A stretch of 38,185 bases of DNA from Prevotella sp. Lineage in GTDB: Bacteria > Bacteroidota > Bacteroidia > Bacteroidales > Bacteroidaceae. This document shows, piece by piece, positions 6,851 to 15,783 of the stretch. Made by a program: the position numbers and the translations under genes. The notes under the pieces were generated by a model that was given only the letters and a program-made list of their open reading frames with translations, did no database searches and was not told the origin of the DNA. Position 1 is the first letter of the stretch, and each line of letters begins with the position of its first letter. The DNA lies in NCBI GenBank assembly GCA_017443345.1, contig JAFSNR010000203.1, positions 1 to 38,185 of the forward strand. Direction: 5' to 3'.

Positions 6851-8860
6851 TTAAAAACGAATCTTATCCAAATCCACTGACAGACCTACGCTGAAGGAGG
6901 TGCCTGTGGTCAGCGGCGACGAATAGTAGTAGCCTCGGGGCTTGTAATTGAAGAGGTTGTCGATGGCTGTATTGAGGGTGACACCTTGCCAGAGATGGTG
7001 CTGAAGCATCAGTTTCCAGATGGTATAGCCCTGATCGACATCCGTGCGGCCTGACTGTGGTTTGCCCTGACTGCGCCCAGAGAGGGCGGCATCGAGAGCA
7101 TAGAATCGTGCGAAACGATGGGCATAGCCGAGGCGCCAGGTCATTGAGTGGTTACGCGGCTGGTTGAACTGCGAGAAGTAGACATTGCCCGTCTCGTGCA
7201 TCCACGAATAGTTAAGCTTGAGCGTCAGTCCCCAGTCGAAGTAATGTCCCATACTGACATCGATACCCCAGACGTTGACACCGTCTTCGTTCCAGTAAAG
7301 GGCGCTCTCCTTGCCTTCATAGGTATAATCGATGGTGGTGATGCGCTTGTCGAAGAGGTTGCAATAGCCCATGAGGGTGAAGTTGTAGACACCATCGAGG
7401 ATCCCGCTGTTGCGGATGCGGTTCTGTCGCTCGATAGCGACATTGAAGTTGTTGCTCTTCTCGGGCTCGAGGTCGGGGTTGCCGATAATCCAATAGCCCA
7501 TGTTACCCATATCGAAGTGCATGTACATCTCCTTGAGCGTAGGGGCCCGGAACCCGCTGGCATAGTTCGCACGGAAAGTCATCCATGGGAATTTATACAC
7601 CATGGCGAGACGCCACGTGAGTGCGTTCAGCGATGATGCCGAGAAATGATCGTAGCGCACACTGCCCACGACATTGAACCTCGGCGTGATGTTCCAGTCG
7701 AGCTGGGCATAGCCGTCGATATTGTTCTGTGAGTGACTGGTGTTGTCGACAAACTGATAGGTGGTGAGATAATCGTTCAAGTAGTCGGCTCCGAGAAGCA
7801 AGTTGACCGTTGAGGATTGGAGGGGGAGGCAGTAGAGGGCGTGGGCCACATGCTGGCGATTGCTGTAGTCGTGGTCGTGGGTACGGGTGCCATCGGGCAT
7901 GAAATTGGCCTTATCATACTGGTCGTAGGCATACGACAGTTCGAGATATCGCCCAGGCTCCCAGGCGTACTTGCCTTTCAGTCCGGCGCTGTAGGCATTG
8001 AAATGGTAGTCGTAGGTATCGCGCTCACTGGCACGGAAGAAGTAGCCTCCTCGCCCGATGAGCGTCAGCTGGTCTGAAGGGCGCCACGTGAGTCGCTCCT
8101 TGACATTATAGGTCTTCTGCCCGTAGAGCCGGCTCAGGTTGGAGTCATCGTTGAGCACGCGCTCATCGTAAGGCTGGCCTTGGGCCTTCTTCATCAGTTC
8201 GATGGCAATCTCCTCAGACGAGTATGGTTTGGGCAGGTCTATGGGGTCGATTCTGGTGTGCTGGAAATTGGTCAGCGAGTTCCATTTCTTCGTATTGAAC
8301 GAGAAGCTGGCACCATGACGCCATTCGTTACCGAAGGTATTAAATCGGGTATTGGCGTTGGCTGTCCAGGGCTCGAGACTCTCGCGACTGATGATGTTGA
8401 CCACACCTCCTACGGCATTCGAGCCATAGAGGGCGGACGAAGCGCCCTTCACAATCTCGATACGGCCTACGTTGTCGAGGTTCATACGGTTGTAGTCGAC
8501 ATTATCCATCGTCTCGCCTGCCATTCGCTCGCCATCGACGAGGAAGAGGACAGAATTGCCGCCAAAGCCACTCATGTTGAGCGAGGTCTCCTGACTCATC
8601 GCAAAGCCAAACTCCAGACCAGGTATCTCCTGAATCAGCAAGTCCTGGATATTGGTAGCATCGACGATCTTGATGTCGCGAAGGGTAATCAGGCGCGTCA
8701 CGACGGGGGCATCTTTCAGGGATTTAGGTGTATGCGAGGCTGTCACCACAATGGGATCCAGCTCCACAGAGTCGCGGAAAGCAGTCTGTGCAGAGAGACT
8801 GATAGCAGGCATGAACACAGCCATGCCTGCTAAAAGAGAATATATAAACTTACTCAACAA
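6851..8860 (-). CDS. TonB-dependent outer-membrane receptor (heme/siderophore type)
   Basis: A 669-residue receptor with a signal peptide (about residues 1-24), a short TonB-box region near ELDPIVVTAS, a plug domain at about 45-160 (IPGLEFGFAMSQET, VDGERMAG, RIEIVKGASSALYGSNAVGG) and a beta barrel to the C-terminus. It lacks the N-terminal carboxypeptidase-like domain of SusC proteins, so it belongs to the classic metal/heme/vitamin receptors. The extracellular region carries FRAP (about residue 437) and NPDL (about 461), the two motifs used to describe heme receptors such as HmuR, but close variants occur in other receptors, so heme is only a candidate substrate. The operon also carries two lipoproteins and an integral membrane protein. 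Confidence 0.9.
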   Translation of the reverse strand: MLSKFIYSLLAGMAVFMPAISLSAQTAFRDSVELDPIVVTASHTPKSLKDAPVVTRLITLRDIKIVDATNIQDLLIQEIPGLEFGFAMSQETSLNMSGFGGNSVLFLVDGERMAGETMDNVDYNRMNLDNVGRIEIVKGASSALYGSNAVGGVVNIISRESLEPWTANANTRFNTFGNEWRHGASFSFNTKKWNSLTNFQHTRIDPIDLPKPYSSEEIAIELMKKAQGQPYDERVLNDDSNLSRLYGQKTYNVKERLTWRPSDQLTLIGRGGYFFRASERDTYDYHFNAYSAGLKGKYAWEPGRYLELSYAYDQYDKANFMPDGTRTHDHDYSNRQHVAHALYCLPLQSSTVNLLLGADYLNDYLTTYQFVDNTSHSQNNIDGYAQLDWNITPRFNVVGSVRYDHFSASSLNALTWRLAMVYKFPWMTFRANYASGFRAPTLKEMYMHFDMGNMGYWIIGNPDLEPEKSNNFNVAIERQNRIRNSGILDGVYNFTLMGYCNLFDKRITTIDYTYEGKESALYWNEDGVNVWGIDVSMGHYFDWGLTLKLNYSWMHETGNVYFSQFNQPRNHSMTWRLGYAHRFARFYALDAALSGRSQGKPQSGRTDVDQGYTIWKLMLQHHLWQGVTLNTAIDNLFNYKPRGYYYSSPLTTGTSFSVGLSVDLDKIRF

Positions 8861-8874
8861 CTTTGTGTCACAAC

Positions 8875-9363
8875 TTATTTTCTGGTTCCTGTAAACTGTC
8901 CATCGAAAGCGAAGGGCATATTGCCGTATTTCTGTGAGAACGTCATCACAACCGTCTTGTCGTTAAAGATGACAGTGATGTCACTGATGGTATAAGCCTT
9001 CTCTGACCCATCGGCAGTTTTCACCGTACCCTCATACTTGTCGAGCTTGCCAGTAATCGTATTGCCGCTCTTGGTCAGTGAGATTCCCTTCACAGGAAGG
9101 GCGGGGACAGTCATCATACCTTCACCATATTTGGGAAGAGTCACGTCGACAGATACGTCTGTAGCTTTAGTAAACTCAATGGTCTCGGTACTTTCATCAG
9201 CCTCTCCCATCACGGTGAGAGTCTCAGTGCCTGTATAGGAACCTGCTACCTGCGTAGCTACAGGCACCTCAGGCTCGTCGTTACTACTGCTGCATGAACT
9301 CATACCAAACACGAAGGCCATCGCAGCCAAAATCTGAAATCTGAAATCTGAAATCTTAATCAT
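8875..9363 (-). CDS. Calycin-like lipoprotein
   Basis: A 162-residue product with a lipobox ending at Cys24 (FGMSSC) followed by an acidic Ser/Asp/Glu linker. The mature part reads as a small eight-strand barrel (SYTGTETLTVMGEADE, FNDKTVVMTFSQKYG, FDGQFTGTRK), resembling the Bacteroidota calycin-like lipoprotein family often found near heme or cobalamin receptors. The N-region of its signal peptide (ISDFRFQI) is encoded by heptamer repeats TGAAATC, so its start is tied to a repeat array that also fills the upstream spacer. It lies 14 bases before the TonB receptor gene. Ligand unknown. Confidence 0.75.
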   Translation of the reverse strand: MIKISDFRFQILAAMAFVFGMSSCSSSNDEPEVPVATQVAGSYTGTETLTVMGEADESTETIEFTKATDVSVDVTLPKYGEGMMTVPALPVKGISLTKSGNTITGKLDKYEGTVKTADGSEKAYTISDITVIFNDKTVVMTFSQKYGNMPFAFDGQFTGTRK

Positions 9364-9404
9364 ATCAACTATAAACTTTAAATTATAAACTATAAACTAC
9401 CTCC
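9330..9404. repeat. Heptamer array: lipoprotein start and upstream spacer
   Basis: On the plus strand the units read TGAAATC (three times), two diverged units, then TATAAAC, TTTAAAT, TATAAAC, TATAAAC, TACCTCC, all kept in the same 7-base phase over about ten units. The array spans the stop codon of the membrane protein (9397-9399), the whole intergenic spacer and the first codons of the lipoprotein. Confidence 0.9.
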
Positions 9405-10197
9405 CCGTCCCCAACTGTTGTGTGGTGTAATCGTACTCTGAGCCGAAAGCACTATGCGGAATCGTGAAGACGGCAATCATCACCAGTACCGCCAGAACGA
9501 CCAACCACTTATTGTACTTCCACTTGATGGTAGCCAGGGCTGCCAGGAAGAAGAGGAAGGAGATGAGGGTCTTATTGTCCGTGAGGTCTGTGCCATAGGG
9601 GAATCCTGTCCACCATGGCCCGAAAGCCGCATGCTGAACGAGAGGGCCTAAGACAAAACCTCCCACGAACAACGTTCCAACCGTAATCCAAAGCCACTTC
9701 TTGTAGGGCTTGCGTGTCACTACCAGCAGGAAGGTATAGATAGCAAAGAGCATCGCTCCGAACATCAGCAGGATGTGGGGTATCAGGATATAGGCAGGCA
9801 CATCGTTGCGGAAACGGATCACCACTGGCTCATCTTTCAGATAGTCCTTACCGTCGACAGTGAGATAATACTGCAGCTTCCCTGCGACGGGCTGAACAGG
9901 CAGAGCTGCCTGCCAGGCACCATCCTGCCACTGGAAATCGACTGTGGTGTAGTCGTTCGTCGTGGGGTAACGACGGTAATGCAGACTCATGGCAACAGGT
10001 TCAGCGAACTCAGGGACACCCTTCAGCGTAACCAGCTCATCGCGCTGCACCCCACTGCGGGGCAGCTTGATCTGATAGTGCTCACCACGCAGTTCGATAT
10101 TGACCTTCTGAGGATAAGTAGGCCCCGTCATGCGCTGGTAGATGCTCAGCGCCAATGTGATGACTATAGCGAGAATCCAGTAGACAACCTTTTTCAT
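9397..10197 (-). CDS. Integral membrane protein of unknown function
   Basis: A 266-residue protein with an N-terminal membrane segment (residues 1-20), a periplasmic beta-rich domain at about 30-130 (LRGEHYQIKLPRSG, YYLTVDGKDYLKDEPVVIRF), and a C-terminal block of about four membrane helices (YILIPHILLMFGAML, WITVGTLFVGGFVLGPL, ISFLFFLAALATI, WLVVLAVLVMIAVF). The membrane part has conserved-looking His and Trp residues (PHILL, QHAAFGPWWTGFPYG), as seen in heme-binding or electron-transfer membrane proteins, but no named family is evident. Its ATG overlaps the stop of the M28 peptidase in an ATGA, which suggests translational coupling. Its own stop codon lies inside the heptamer array. Confidence 0.75.
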   Translation of the reverse strand: MKKVVYWILAIVITLALSIYQRMTGPTYPQKVNIELRGEHYQIKLPRSGVQRDELVTLKGVPEFAEPVAMSLHYRRYPTTNDYTTVDFQWQDGAWQAALPVQPVAGKLQYYLTVDGKDYLKDEPVVIRFRNDVPAYILIPHILLMFGAMLFAIYTFLLVVTRKPYKKWLWITVGTLFVGGFVLGPLVQHAAFGPWWTGFPYGTDLTDNKTLISFLFFLAALATIKWKYNKWLVVLAVLVMIAVFTIPHSAFGSEYDYTTQQLGTGR

Positions 10198-11498
10198 TTC
10201 TTTGCAGGCATCAGATGAACTTGGAAGGTGAGCACCTCTTCATTTCGAAGCACTTTCACTGGGATGGTGGTATCAGGCTCGAGTTCCGACAAGCGCTGCA
10301 TATAGTCATCCATATTCTTAACGGGCTTGCCGTCGATCTCCTGAATAATGTCGCCACTACGGATACCTGCATTATGGGCAGACTTGCCTGCCACCACGAT
10401 ATCTGCTCGAAGACCTGGAATACGACTGGCTCCCATCACATCGGGCATCAGGCCTAAAGTGACCTTAAACTTGCCATGCTTCATCATCTTATTGGTACTC
10501 GGCACACTGATATAATCAGGTGTCGTGGGCAAATTGGCAATCCGCGTTATCAGCTCCTTCGAGAAATCGAGTGTCTGCTGCATACCGTCGTAATTCAGGG
10601 TAGAAGGCACATCGTCAGGGGTGTGATACTCCATGTGACCTCCTGTAGTGAGGAAGAGCACTGGGATCTCTTGCGCCACGAACGACGCATGATCGCTGGG
10701 GCCATAGCCATCGGGGGTACAAGATATATTTACTTTCGTCTGCTCAGCAGCAGCCTCAGCCATCGCCTTGAACTCAGAACTGGTGCCAGTACCAGAAACA
10801 CTCATGGCATTGTCGCGCATACGACCCACCATATCGAGATTCACCATCGCAACGATTCCCTTCTTATCGGCAGGGAGGTTGATACGCTGGGCATCGTCCT
10901 TCTTCATCCACTCCAGGAAGTTCTTCGAACCTATAAGTCCCTGTTCTTCAGCACCGAAGAAAGCAAAGATGATACTTCTCTTCGCGCGTTCCTTCTTAAA
11001 ATACTTAGCCAGCTCGAGCACTACTGCATCGCCACTGGCATTATCATCGGCACCAGGATGTACGCCCAAGGTGTCAGGACGTCGTGAACCGGAATTCTGT
11101 CCTCCTAAGCCCAGATGGTCGTAATGCGAACCCACGACGATGTATTCGTGTTTCAACTGCTTATCCTTGCCAGGCAGCACAGCGATGATGTTATGCGTGG
11201 TACGCTCCAGCTCCTTGGTCTTACCATAGGTGAAGTCCTGAAAGTATGCTATCGTTTTCTTTCCCTTGACGATGGGTTTGAGCTTCAGACTACGCAACTG
11301 ACTGACGATGAACTCCGAGGCGAGGGTATCGCCCACAGTAGCCGGGAATCGTCCGCCAAGCTCCTGCGACGCCAGATATTCCACCGTCTGCTTCATCACA
11401 TCCTGCTTCTGCGCATTTAAAGGTAAAAAGGCAAGAAAGTAAAAGAGTAAAACTATCACCCATTTTGCCTTTACCTCTATCATATGTTTTATCTCCAT
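10194..11498 (-). CDS. M28 family zinc aminopeptidase with C-terminal PDZ domain
   Basis: A secreted or periplasmic peptidase of 434 residues from the ATG at 11498. The signal peptide core (VIVLLFYFLAFLPLNAQ) precedes an M28 domain with the co-catalytic zinc motifs in order: GSHYDHLG (about 123-130), HPGADDNASGD (about 147-157), FGAEEQGLIGS with the catalytic Glu pair near 184-185, NLDMVGR, and YGPSDHASF. A PDZ domain follows (GKSAHNAGIRSGDIIQEIDG). M28 enzymes remove N-terminal residues from peptides. I chose 11498 because the promoter at 11522 lies upstream of it, while the frame runs open to 11693 across the promoter. It is the first gene of the envelope operon. Confidence 0.9.
   Translation of the reverse strand: MEIKHMIEVKAKWVIVLLFYFLAFLPLNAQKQDVMKQTVEYLASQELGGRFPATVGDTLASEFIVSQLRSLKLKPIVKGKKTIAYFQDFTYGKTKELERTTHNIIAVLPGKDKQLKHEYIVVGSHYDHLGLGGQNSGSRRPDTLGVHPGADDNASGDAVVLELAKYFKKERAKRSIIFAFFGAEEQGLIGSKNFLEWMKKDDAQRINLPADKKGIVAMVNLDMVGRMRDNAMSVSGTGTSSEFKAMAEAAAEQTKVNISCTPDGYGPSDHASFVAQEIPVLFLTTGGHMEYHTPDDVPSTLNYDGMQQTLDFSKELITRIANLPTTPDYISVPSTNKMMKHGKFKVTLGLMPDVMGASRIPGLRADIVVAGKSAHNAGIRSGDIIQEIDGKPVKNMDDYMQRLSELEPDTTIPVKVLRNEEVLTFQVHLMPAKK
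11419..11476. repeat. Octamer array and inverted arm in the M28 signal peptide
   Basis: On the plus strand: AAAGGTAA, AAAGGCAA, GAAAGTAA, AAGAGTAA, a period of exactly 8. An opposing arm TTTTGCCTTTACCT at 11463-11476 can pair with the first two units. Together they encode the hydrophobic core of the signal peptide. Confidence 0.6.
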
Positions 11499-11521
11499 CT
11501 TTTTACGTTTTATTTGCGGTT

Positions 11522-11554
11522 GCAAAAGTAACATTTTTCTTCCACGCTTGCAAT
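11522..11554 (-). promoter_or_regulatory. Promoter of the M28-TonB receptor operon
   Basis: On the minus strand: TTG (11551-11553), 20 bases, TACTTTTG (11522-11529) followed by C. This fits the Bacteroidota -33/-7 consensus and lies 23 bases upstream of the ATG at 11498. Confidence 0.75.
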
Positions 11555-11611
11555 CCCTATTTATTAGGATTTTCGTAAAACATACGACAAAAAGACATAA
11601 ATCAATGTCAA

Positions 11612-11645
11612 TTTGTCGGTACTCACCCCCTCGGCATATACTTTG
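11612..11645 (+). promoter_or_regulatory. Probable clpB promoter
   Basis: TTTG at 11612-11615, 21 bases, then TATACTTTG at 11637-11645. The -7 element has one extra base compared with TAnnTTTG. It lies 35 bases before the clpB start. No CIRCE-type inverted repeat was seen. Confidence 0.45.
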
Positions 11646-11679
11646 TTGGGCTTTTAACAAAAACAAGGAGGACAAAGAT

Positions 11680-14256
11680 ATGACATTAGACAAATTTACA
11701 ATTAAAGCACAAGAGGCTGTTCAGGCAGCTGTCAATACGGCTCAGATGAACGGCCAGCAGGTCATCGAACCTGCACACATTCTCAAGGGTGTGATGGAGA
11801 AGGCGAAGGACGTAACGAACTTCATCTTCCAGAAACTCGGGGTTAACGCCCAGCAGATAGAGCTTCTGATAGATCAGGAGATCAAACACCTGCCACGCGT
11901 GCAGGGCGGACAACCCTATCTCTCTAATGATAGTAATAATGTACTCGTACGTGCACAAGAGACTGCACAGAAGAATGGCGATGAGTTCGTATCGGTAGAG
12001 CCGATATTGCTCGCTCTGCTTAGCGTCAACTCTACTGCCGCCCGTATCATGAAGGATGCTGGCTGCACGGAGAAAGAGATGACGAAAGCCATTCAGGAAC
12101 TGCGTCAGGGACAGAAGGTACAATCGCAATCAGCCGACGACAACTACCAGAGCTTGGAGAAATACGCCAAGAATCTCGTTGACCTTGCCCGTCAGGGTAA
12201 GCTCGACCCCGTTATCGGACGTGATGATGAGATCCGTCGTCTGTTGCAGATCCTCTCCCGTCGTACTAAGAACAATCCTATCCTTATAGGTGAGCCTGGT
12301 ACTGGTAAGACCGCCATCGTCGAAGGACTCGCAGGACGTATCGTTCGTGGTGATGTGCCTGAGAACCTGAAGGACAAACAGCTCTACTCTCTCGATATGG
12401 GAGCCTTGGTGGCTGGTGCGAAATACAAAGGTGAGTTTGAGGAGCGCCTGAAGAGCGTCATCAACGAGGTGACGAAAGCTGAGGGCCGCATCATCCTCTT
12501 CATCGACGAGATCCACACACTGGTAGGAGCCGGAGGCGGTGAGGGCGCCATGGATGCTGCCAACATCCTCAAGCCTGCCCTCGCCCGTGGTGAACTGCGT
12601 GCCATCGGAGCCACTACCCTCAATGAGTACCAGAAATACTTCGAGAAGGACAAGGCCCTCGAACGTCGATTCCAGACTGTGATGGTAGATGAGCCTGATG
12701 AACTCTCAGCTATCTCCATCCTTCGTGGACTGAAGGAGCGTTACGAGAACCATCACAAGGTACGTATCCAGGATGATGCCTGTATCGCTGCCGTACAACT
12801 CTCTGAGCGCTATATCTCTGAGCGTTTCCTCCCCGACAAGGCCATCGACCTGATGGACGAGGCAGCCGCAAAGCTCCGTATGGAGCGCGACAGCGTACCC
12901 GAGGAACTCGATGAGATATCCCGTCGCCTGGCCCAGCTCGAAATCGAACGCGAGGCGATTGCAAGAGAGGTTAGGGGTAAGGGGCAAGAGGTTAGAGAAT
13001 ACTCTGCTGCAGACACATCTCTAACCCCTAACCCCTCACCACTAACCACTAAACTCGATCAGCTCGACCGCGACATCGCCGAGCTGCGTGAACAGGAGGC
13101 CCAGTTCCGTGCCAAGTGGGAAGGCGAGCGCCAGCTGGTAAACAAGATCCAGCAGGACAAGCAGGAGATAGAGAACCTGAAATACGAGGCTGAGCGCGCA
13201 GAGCGCGAGGGCGACTATGGCAAGGTGGCAGAGATCCGCTACTCTAAGCTGAAAGCCCTCGAGGATGACATCAAGTCCATCCAGGCTCAGCTCGCAAGCA
13301 CCCAGGACGGCAACTCACTCGTTCGCGAGGAGGTCACTGCCGATGATATCGCAGAGGTGGTAAGCCGTTGGACAGGCATCCCCGTTACCCGTATGATGCA
13401 GAGCGAACGTGAAAAGCTGCTCCATCTGGAGGAAGAGCTGCATAAGCGTGTCATTGGTCAGGAGGAGGCCATCACGGCCGTTTCCGATGCCGTACGTCGT
13501 AGCCGCGCAGGTCTGCAGGATCCAAAGCGACCTATCGCCAGTTTCATCTTCCTCGGCACCACTGGTGTTGGTAAGACAGAGCTAGCAAAAACTCTCGCAG
13601 AATACCTCTTCAACGATGAGACGATGATGACCCGTATCGACATGAGCGAATATCAGGAGAAATACAGCGTCTCACGACTGATTGGTGCACCTCCGGGATA
13701 CGTGGGCTACGACGAGGGTGGTCAGCTCACTGAGGCCGTACGCAGAAAACCGTATTCTGTAGTGCTCTTCGATGAGATAGAGAAGGCTCATCCTGATGTG
13801 TTCAACATCCTTCTTCAGGTATTGGACGACGGACGTCTCACAGACAACAAGGGACGTACTGCCAACTTCAAGAACACCATCATCATCATGACCTCTAACG
13901 CCACTCGTGAACAACTGCGCAGCACCATGCGTCCAGAGTTTCTTAACCGTATCGATGAGATTATCACCTTTACGCCACTCACCAAGGAGCAGATTGCCGA
14001 TGTTGTCCGTCTGCAGATGAAGAAGATTACCGACATGCTTGAGCCTCAGGGCATACGTCTGGAATGCACGCCTCAGGCCATTGCTTACCTTGCAGAGGAG
14101 GGTTACGACCCTGACTTCGGAGCCCGTCCCGTAAAACGAGCCATCCAGCAGTTCGTGCTCAACGACCTCTCTAAGAAGCTCCTTGCAGATGAGGTAAATC
14201 GCGACAAGCCCATCATCATCGATGAGTTTGGAGAAGGACTCGTATTTAGGAATTAA
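11680..14256 (+). CDS. clpB: ClpB disaggregase (Hsp100 AAA+ ATPase)
   Basis: Cytoplasmic ring ATPase that extracts proteins from aggregates together with DnaK. The start at 11680 follows AAGGAGG closely and gives the family N-terminus ([17 protein letters not shown]). Order: Clp N-domain (1-145), first AAA+ domain with Walker A GEPGTGKT near 204 and FIDEIHTL, coiled-coil middle domain, second AAA+ domain with GTTGVGKTE near 626, [13 protein letters not shown] and the [11 protein letters not shown] sensor region, ending in a D2-small domain. At 858 residues it is near normal length, but residues about 431-457 are an in-frame insertion made of two opposing heptamer arrays in the middle domain, where relatives have only a few residues. 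The middle domain regulates the ATPase and contacts DnaK, so the insertion may alter control. Confidence 0.97.
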   Translation: MTLDKFTIKAQEAVQAAVNTAQMNGQQVIEPAHILKGVMEKAKDVTNFIFQKLGVNAQQIELLIDQEIKHLPRVQGGQPYLSNDSNNVLVRAQETAQKNGDEFVSVEPILLALLSVNSTAARIMKDAGCTEKEMTKAIQELRQGQKVQSQSADDNYQSLEKYAKNLVDLARQGKLDPVIGRDDEIRRLLQILSRRTKNNPILIGEPGTGKTAIVEGLAGRIVRGDVPENLKDKQLYSLDMGALVAGAKYKGEFEERLKSVINEVTKAEGRIILFIDEIHTLVGAGGGEGAMDAANILKPALARGELRAIGATTLNEYQKYFEKDKALERRFQTVMVDEPDELSAISILRGLKERYENHHKVRIQDDACIAAVQLSERYISERFLPDKAIDLMDEAAAKLRMERDSVPEELDEISRRLAQLEIEREAIAREVRGKGQEVREYSAADTSLTPNPSPLTTKLDQLDRDIAELREQEAQFRAKWEGERQLVNKIQQDKQEIENLKYEAERAEREGDYGKVAEIRYSKLKALEDDIKSIQAQLASTQDGNSLVREEVTADDIAEVVSRWTGIPVTRMMQSEREKLLHLEEELHKRVIGQEEAITAVSDAVRRSRAGLQDPKRPIASFIFLGTTGVGKTELAKTLAEYLFNDETMMTRIDMSEYQEKYSVSRLIGAPPGYVGYDEGGQLTEAVRRKPYSVVLFDEIEKAHPDVFNILLQVLDDGRLTDNKGRTANFKNTIIIMTSNATREQLRSTMRPEFLNRIDEIITFTPLTKEQIADVVRLQMKKITDMLEPQGIRLECTPQAIAYLAEEGYDPDFGARPVKRAIQQFVLNDLSKKLLADEVNRDKPIIIDEFGEGLVFRN
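12967..13053. repeat. Opposing heptamer arrays inside clpB
   Basis: Left arm 12967-12997 reads GAGGTTA, GGGGTAA, GGGGCAA, GAGGTTA; right arm 13019-13053 reads CTCTAAC, CCCTAAC, CCCTCAC, CACTAAC, CACTAAA. The left arm is complementary to the right at 25 of 31 positions by eye, with a 21-base loop. The reading frame is kept. Confidence 0.9.
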
Positions 14257-14259
14257 CAA

Positions 14260-14293
14260 AGATAGCCATTCGCAAATCAGCGGATGGCTATCT
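14260..14293 (+). terminator. Bidirectional terminator between clpB and the M6 protease gene
   Basis: AGATAGCCAT-CGC pairs with GCG-ATGGCTATCT with one mismatch and a six-base loop, followed by TTTTT on the plus strand three bases after the clpB stop. Its right arm lies inside the last codons of the convergent M6 gene; on the minus strand the trailing run is only TTTG. Confidence 0.85.
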
Positions 14294-15779
14294 TTTTGTT
14301 GTGATGGATGTAGACGCCTTTTTGCGAAGGCTTGCCTGAAAGACGTCGCCCTTGGAGATCATACCAAAGACCTGCATCATTATCAAGCGAAGGAACACCA
14401 TCGATGGCTGTCTCACCCTTCATAAAGTCGAAAGAGATGTTACCATCACTATCCATCCGAATGTTCGAGATGGGCTTCGACATAAACAGGTTACCCTCTG
14501 CATTGGCCTTGAAAACGACGGAAGCCGGAGAGGAACTATCATTCAGCACATCGTTCATCACCTGGGTCGTAGGATCCGTATAGGGATAAGTCGAGGTACT
14601 GAGATAACGGTTACGCATCCAGTTGTCTTGGGTGTATTTATTCGGATCCAACCCACTGTTCGCAGGATCCCAGTCGAGATAATCCTTCCCATCGGCATGG
14701 AAGAGGTCATAGCGGTAGTAAGTATTACTGATGTTCACCTGATTGTTGCTCCATGATTCCCTGTTGTAATCGACATGCGAGATGAGCAGCCCATTGCCGG
14801 GACAACCATAGTCCCACCCTTCCTGCTGACGATTCTCCAGCAGGTAATATTCGTTATCGTTACCCGAGTTTCGCACGAGATAGATCTCACCGCCTTTGCT
14901 CGCGGATTTCATACCTGTAACGGTGGTGGCAGACGTCAGTTCCTTGGGCTGCTTCCAACCCAGGAACAGCTTCTCCATCGCTGTCAGATTGGGAGGACAC
15001 CATCCTTTGCCTGTATAGTCACCGCCATCCATCAAGTCCCATTCGTCAACAGCCGAAAAGATTGTGGCTGGCGTTAAAGGATAGACGTCAGGCAGACCTA
15101 AACAGTGGGCGAACTCATGGATGATAATGCCAATGCCACAAGAGGTACTGTCTTTCCACAGCTCGCACGTGACAGAGCCCATCTCACTATAGACATCACC
15201 AGGCAGTTTGTAGGAACGTGCGACCGTATTTGGCCAGATATGATCGTTCACCTGATTACCGGTAAGACCAGCAGCGACATAGACAACCTGATTAACGAGG
15301 TTATCGCTATCCCAGTCGTAAATATGGAAATCAGTTTCCTCAGAGGCATACATCTGCTTACAGGCTGCCCGCAGGATCTCCTCACCAGTATAATGCGTAT
15401 AGTGACCACCTGATGCGAAATCGACCTTGTAAGGACCATAGATATCAAACTGGAGGTTCAACAGACCGTCAGACTGGTCACGGAAATAATCAGCCACACA
15501 ACCCGGTCCTGCACCCTCGTTATAGCCTTTCTCGTTGAAAAGGCGATCGTAGTAGCGCTCAGGATCGGCCATGCTGAAGTCTGTGTCCTCGAAACTGATG
15601 AGAACCACAGGCTGTCGATACACCTTGCTGCGATCGAAGACCATAGGATCAGGAAGCGAATAAGTACGTCCACGCGTCGTGGCCTCACTATGCGTACAAG
15701 AATAACGCTGCTGACCCCAGACTGTCTGTACAGCCAGGGTCAGCATCACACATATCATCAAGAGTCTATTCACTCTCAA
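14277..15779 (-). CDS. M6-family secreted metalloprotease
   Basis: A 500-residue secreted zinc protease of the immune-inhibitor-A type. The signal peptide spans about residues 1-23 (cleavage near VWGQ). The catalytic motif HEFAHCLGLPD is at 221-231, giving zinc ligands His221 and His225, catalytic Glu222 and the third-ligand region at Asp231; a later DLMDGG matches the Met-turn area. The C-terminus has the DLQGRRL...KGVYI tail also seen at 899-2002, likely a secretion or anchoring signal. The start codon at 15779 is TTG; this places two Arg before the hydrophobic core. An ATG at 15758 is possible but would remove that basic N-region. It lies four bases behind the fumarase gene, so it is co-transcribed with a metabolic gene. 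Confidence 0.88.
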   Translation of the reverse strand: MRVNRLLMICVMLTLAVQTVWGQQRYSCTHSEATTRGRTYSLPDPMVFDRSKVYRQPVVLISFEDTDFSMADPERYYDRLFNEKGYNEGAGPGCVADYFRDQSDGLLNLQFDIYGPYKVDFASGGHYTHYTGEEILRAACKQMYASEETDFHIYDWDSDNLVNQVVYVAAGLTGNQVNDHIWPNTVARSYKLPGDVYSEMGSVTCELWKDSTSCGIGIIIHEFAHCLGLPDVYPLTPATIFSAVDEWDLMDGGDYTGKGWCPPNLTAMEKLFLGWKQPKELTSATTVTGMKSASKGGEIYLVRNSGNDNEYYLLENRQQEGWDYGCPGNGLLISHVDYNRESWSNNQVNISNTYYRYDLFHADGKDYLDWDPANSGLDPNKYTQDNWMRNRYLSTSTYPYTDPTTQVMNDVLNDSSSPASVVFKANAEGNLFMSKPISNIRMDSDGNISFDFMKGETAIDGVPSLDNDAGLWYDLQGRRLSGKPSQKGVYIHHNKKIAIR

Positions 15780-15783
15780 TTCT

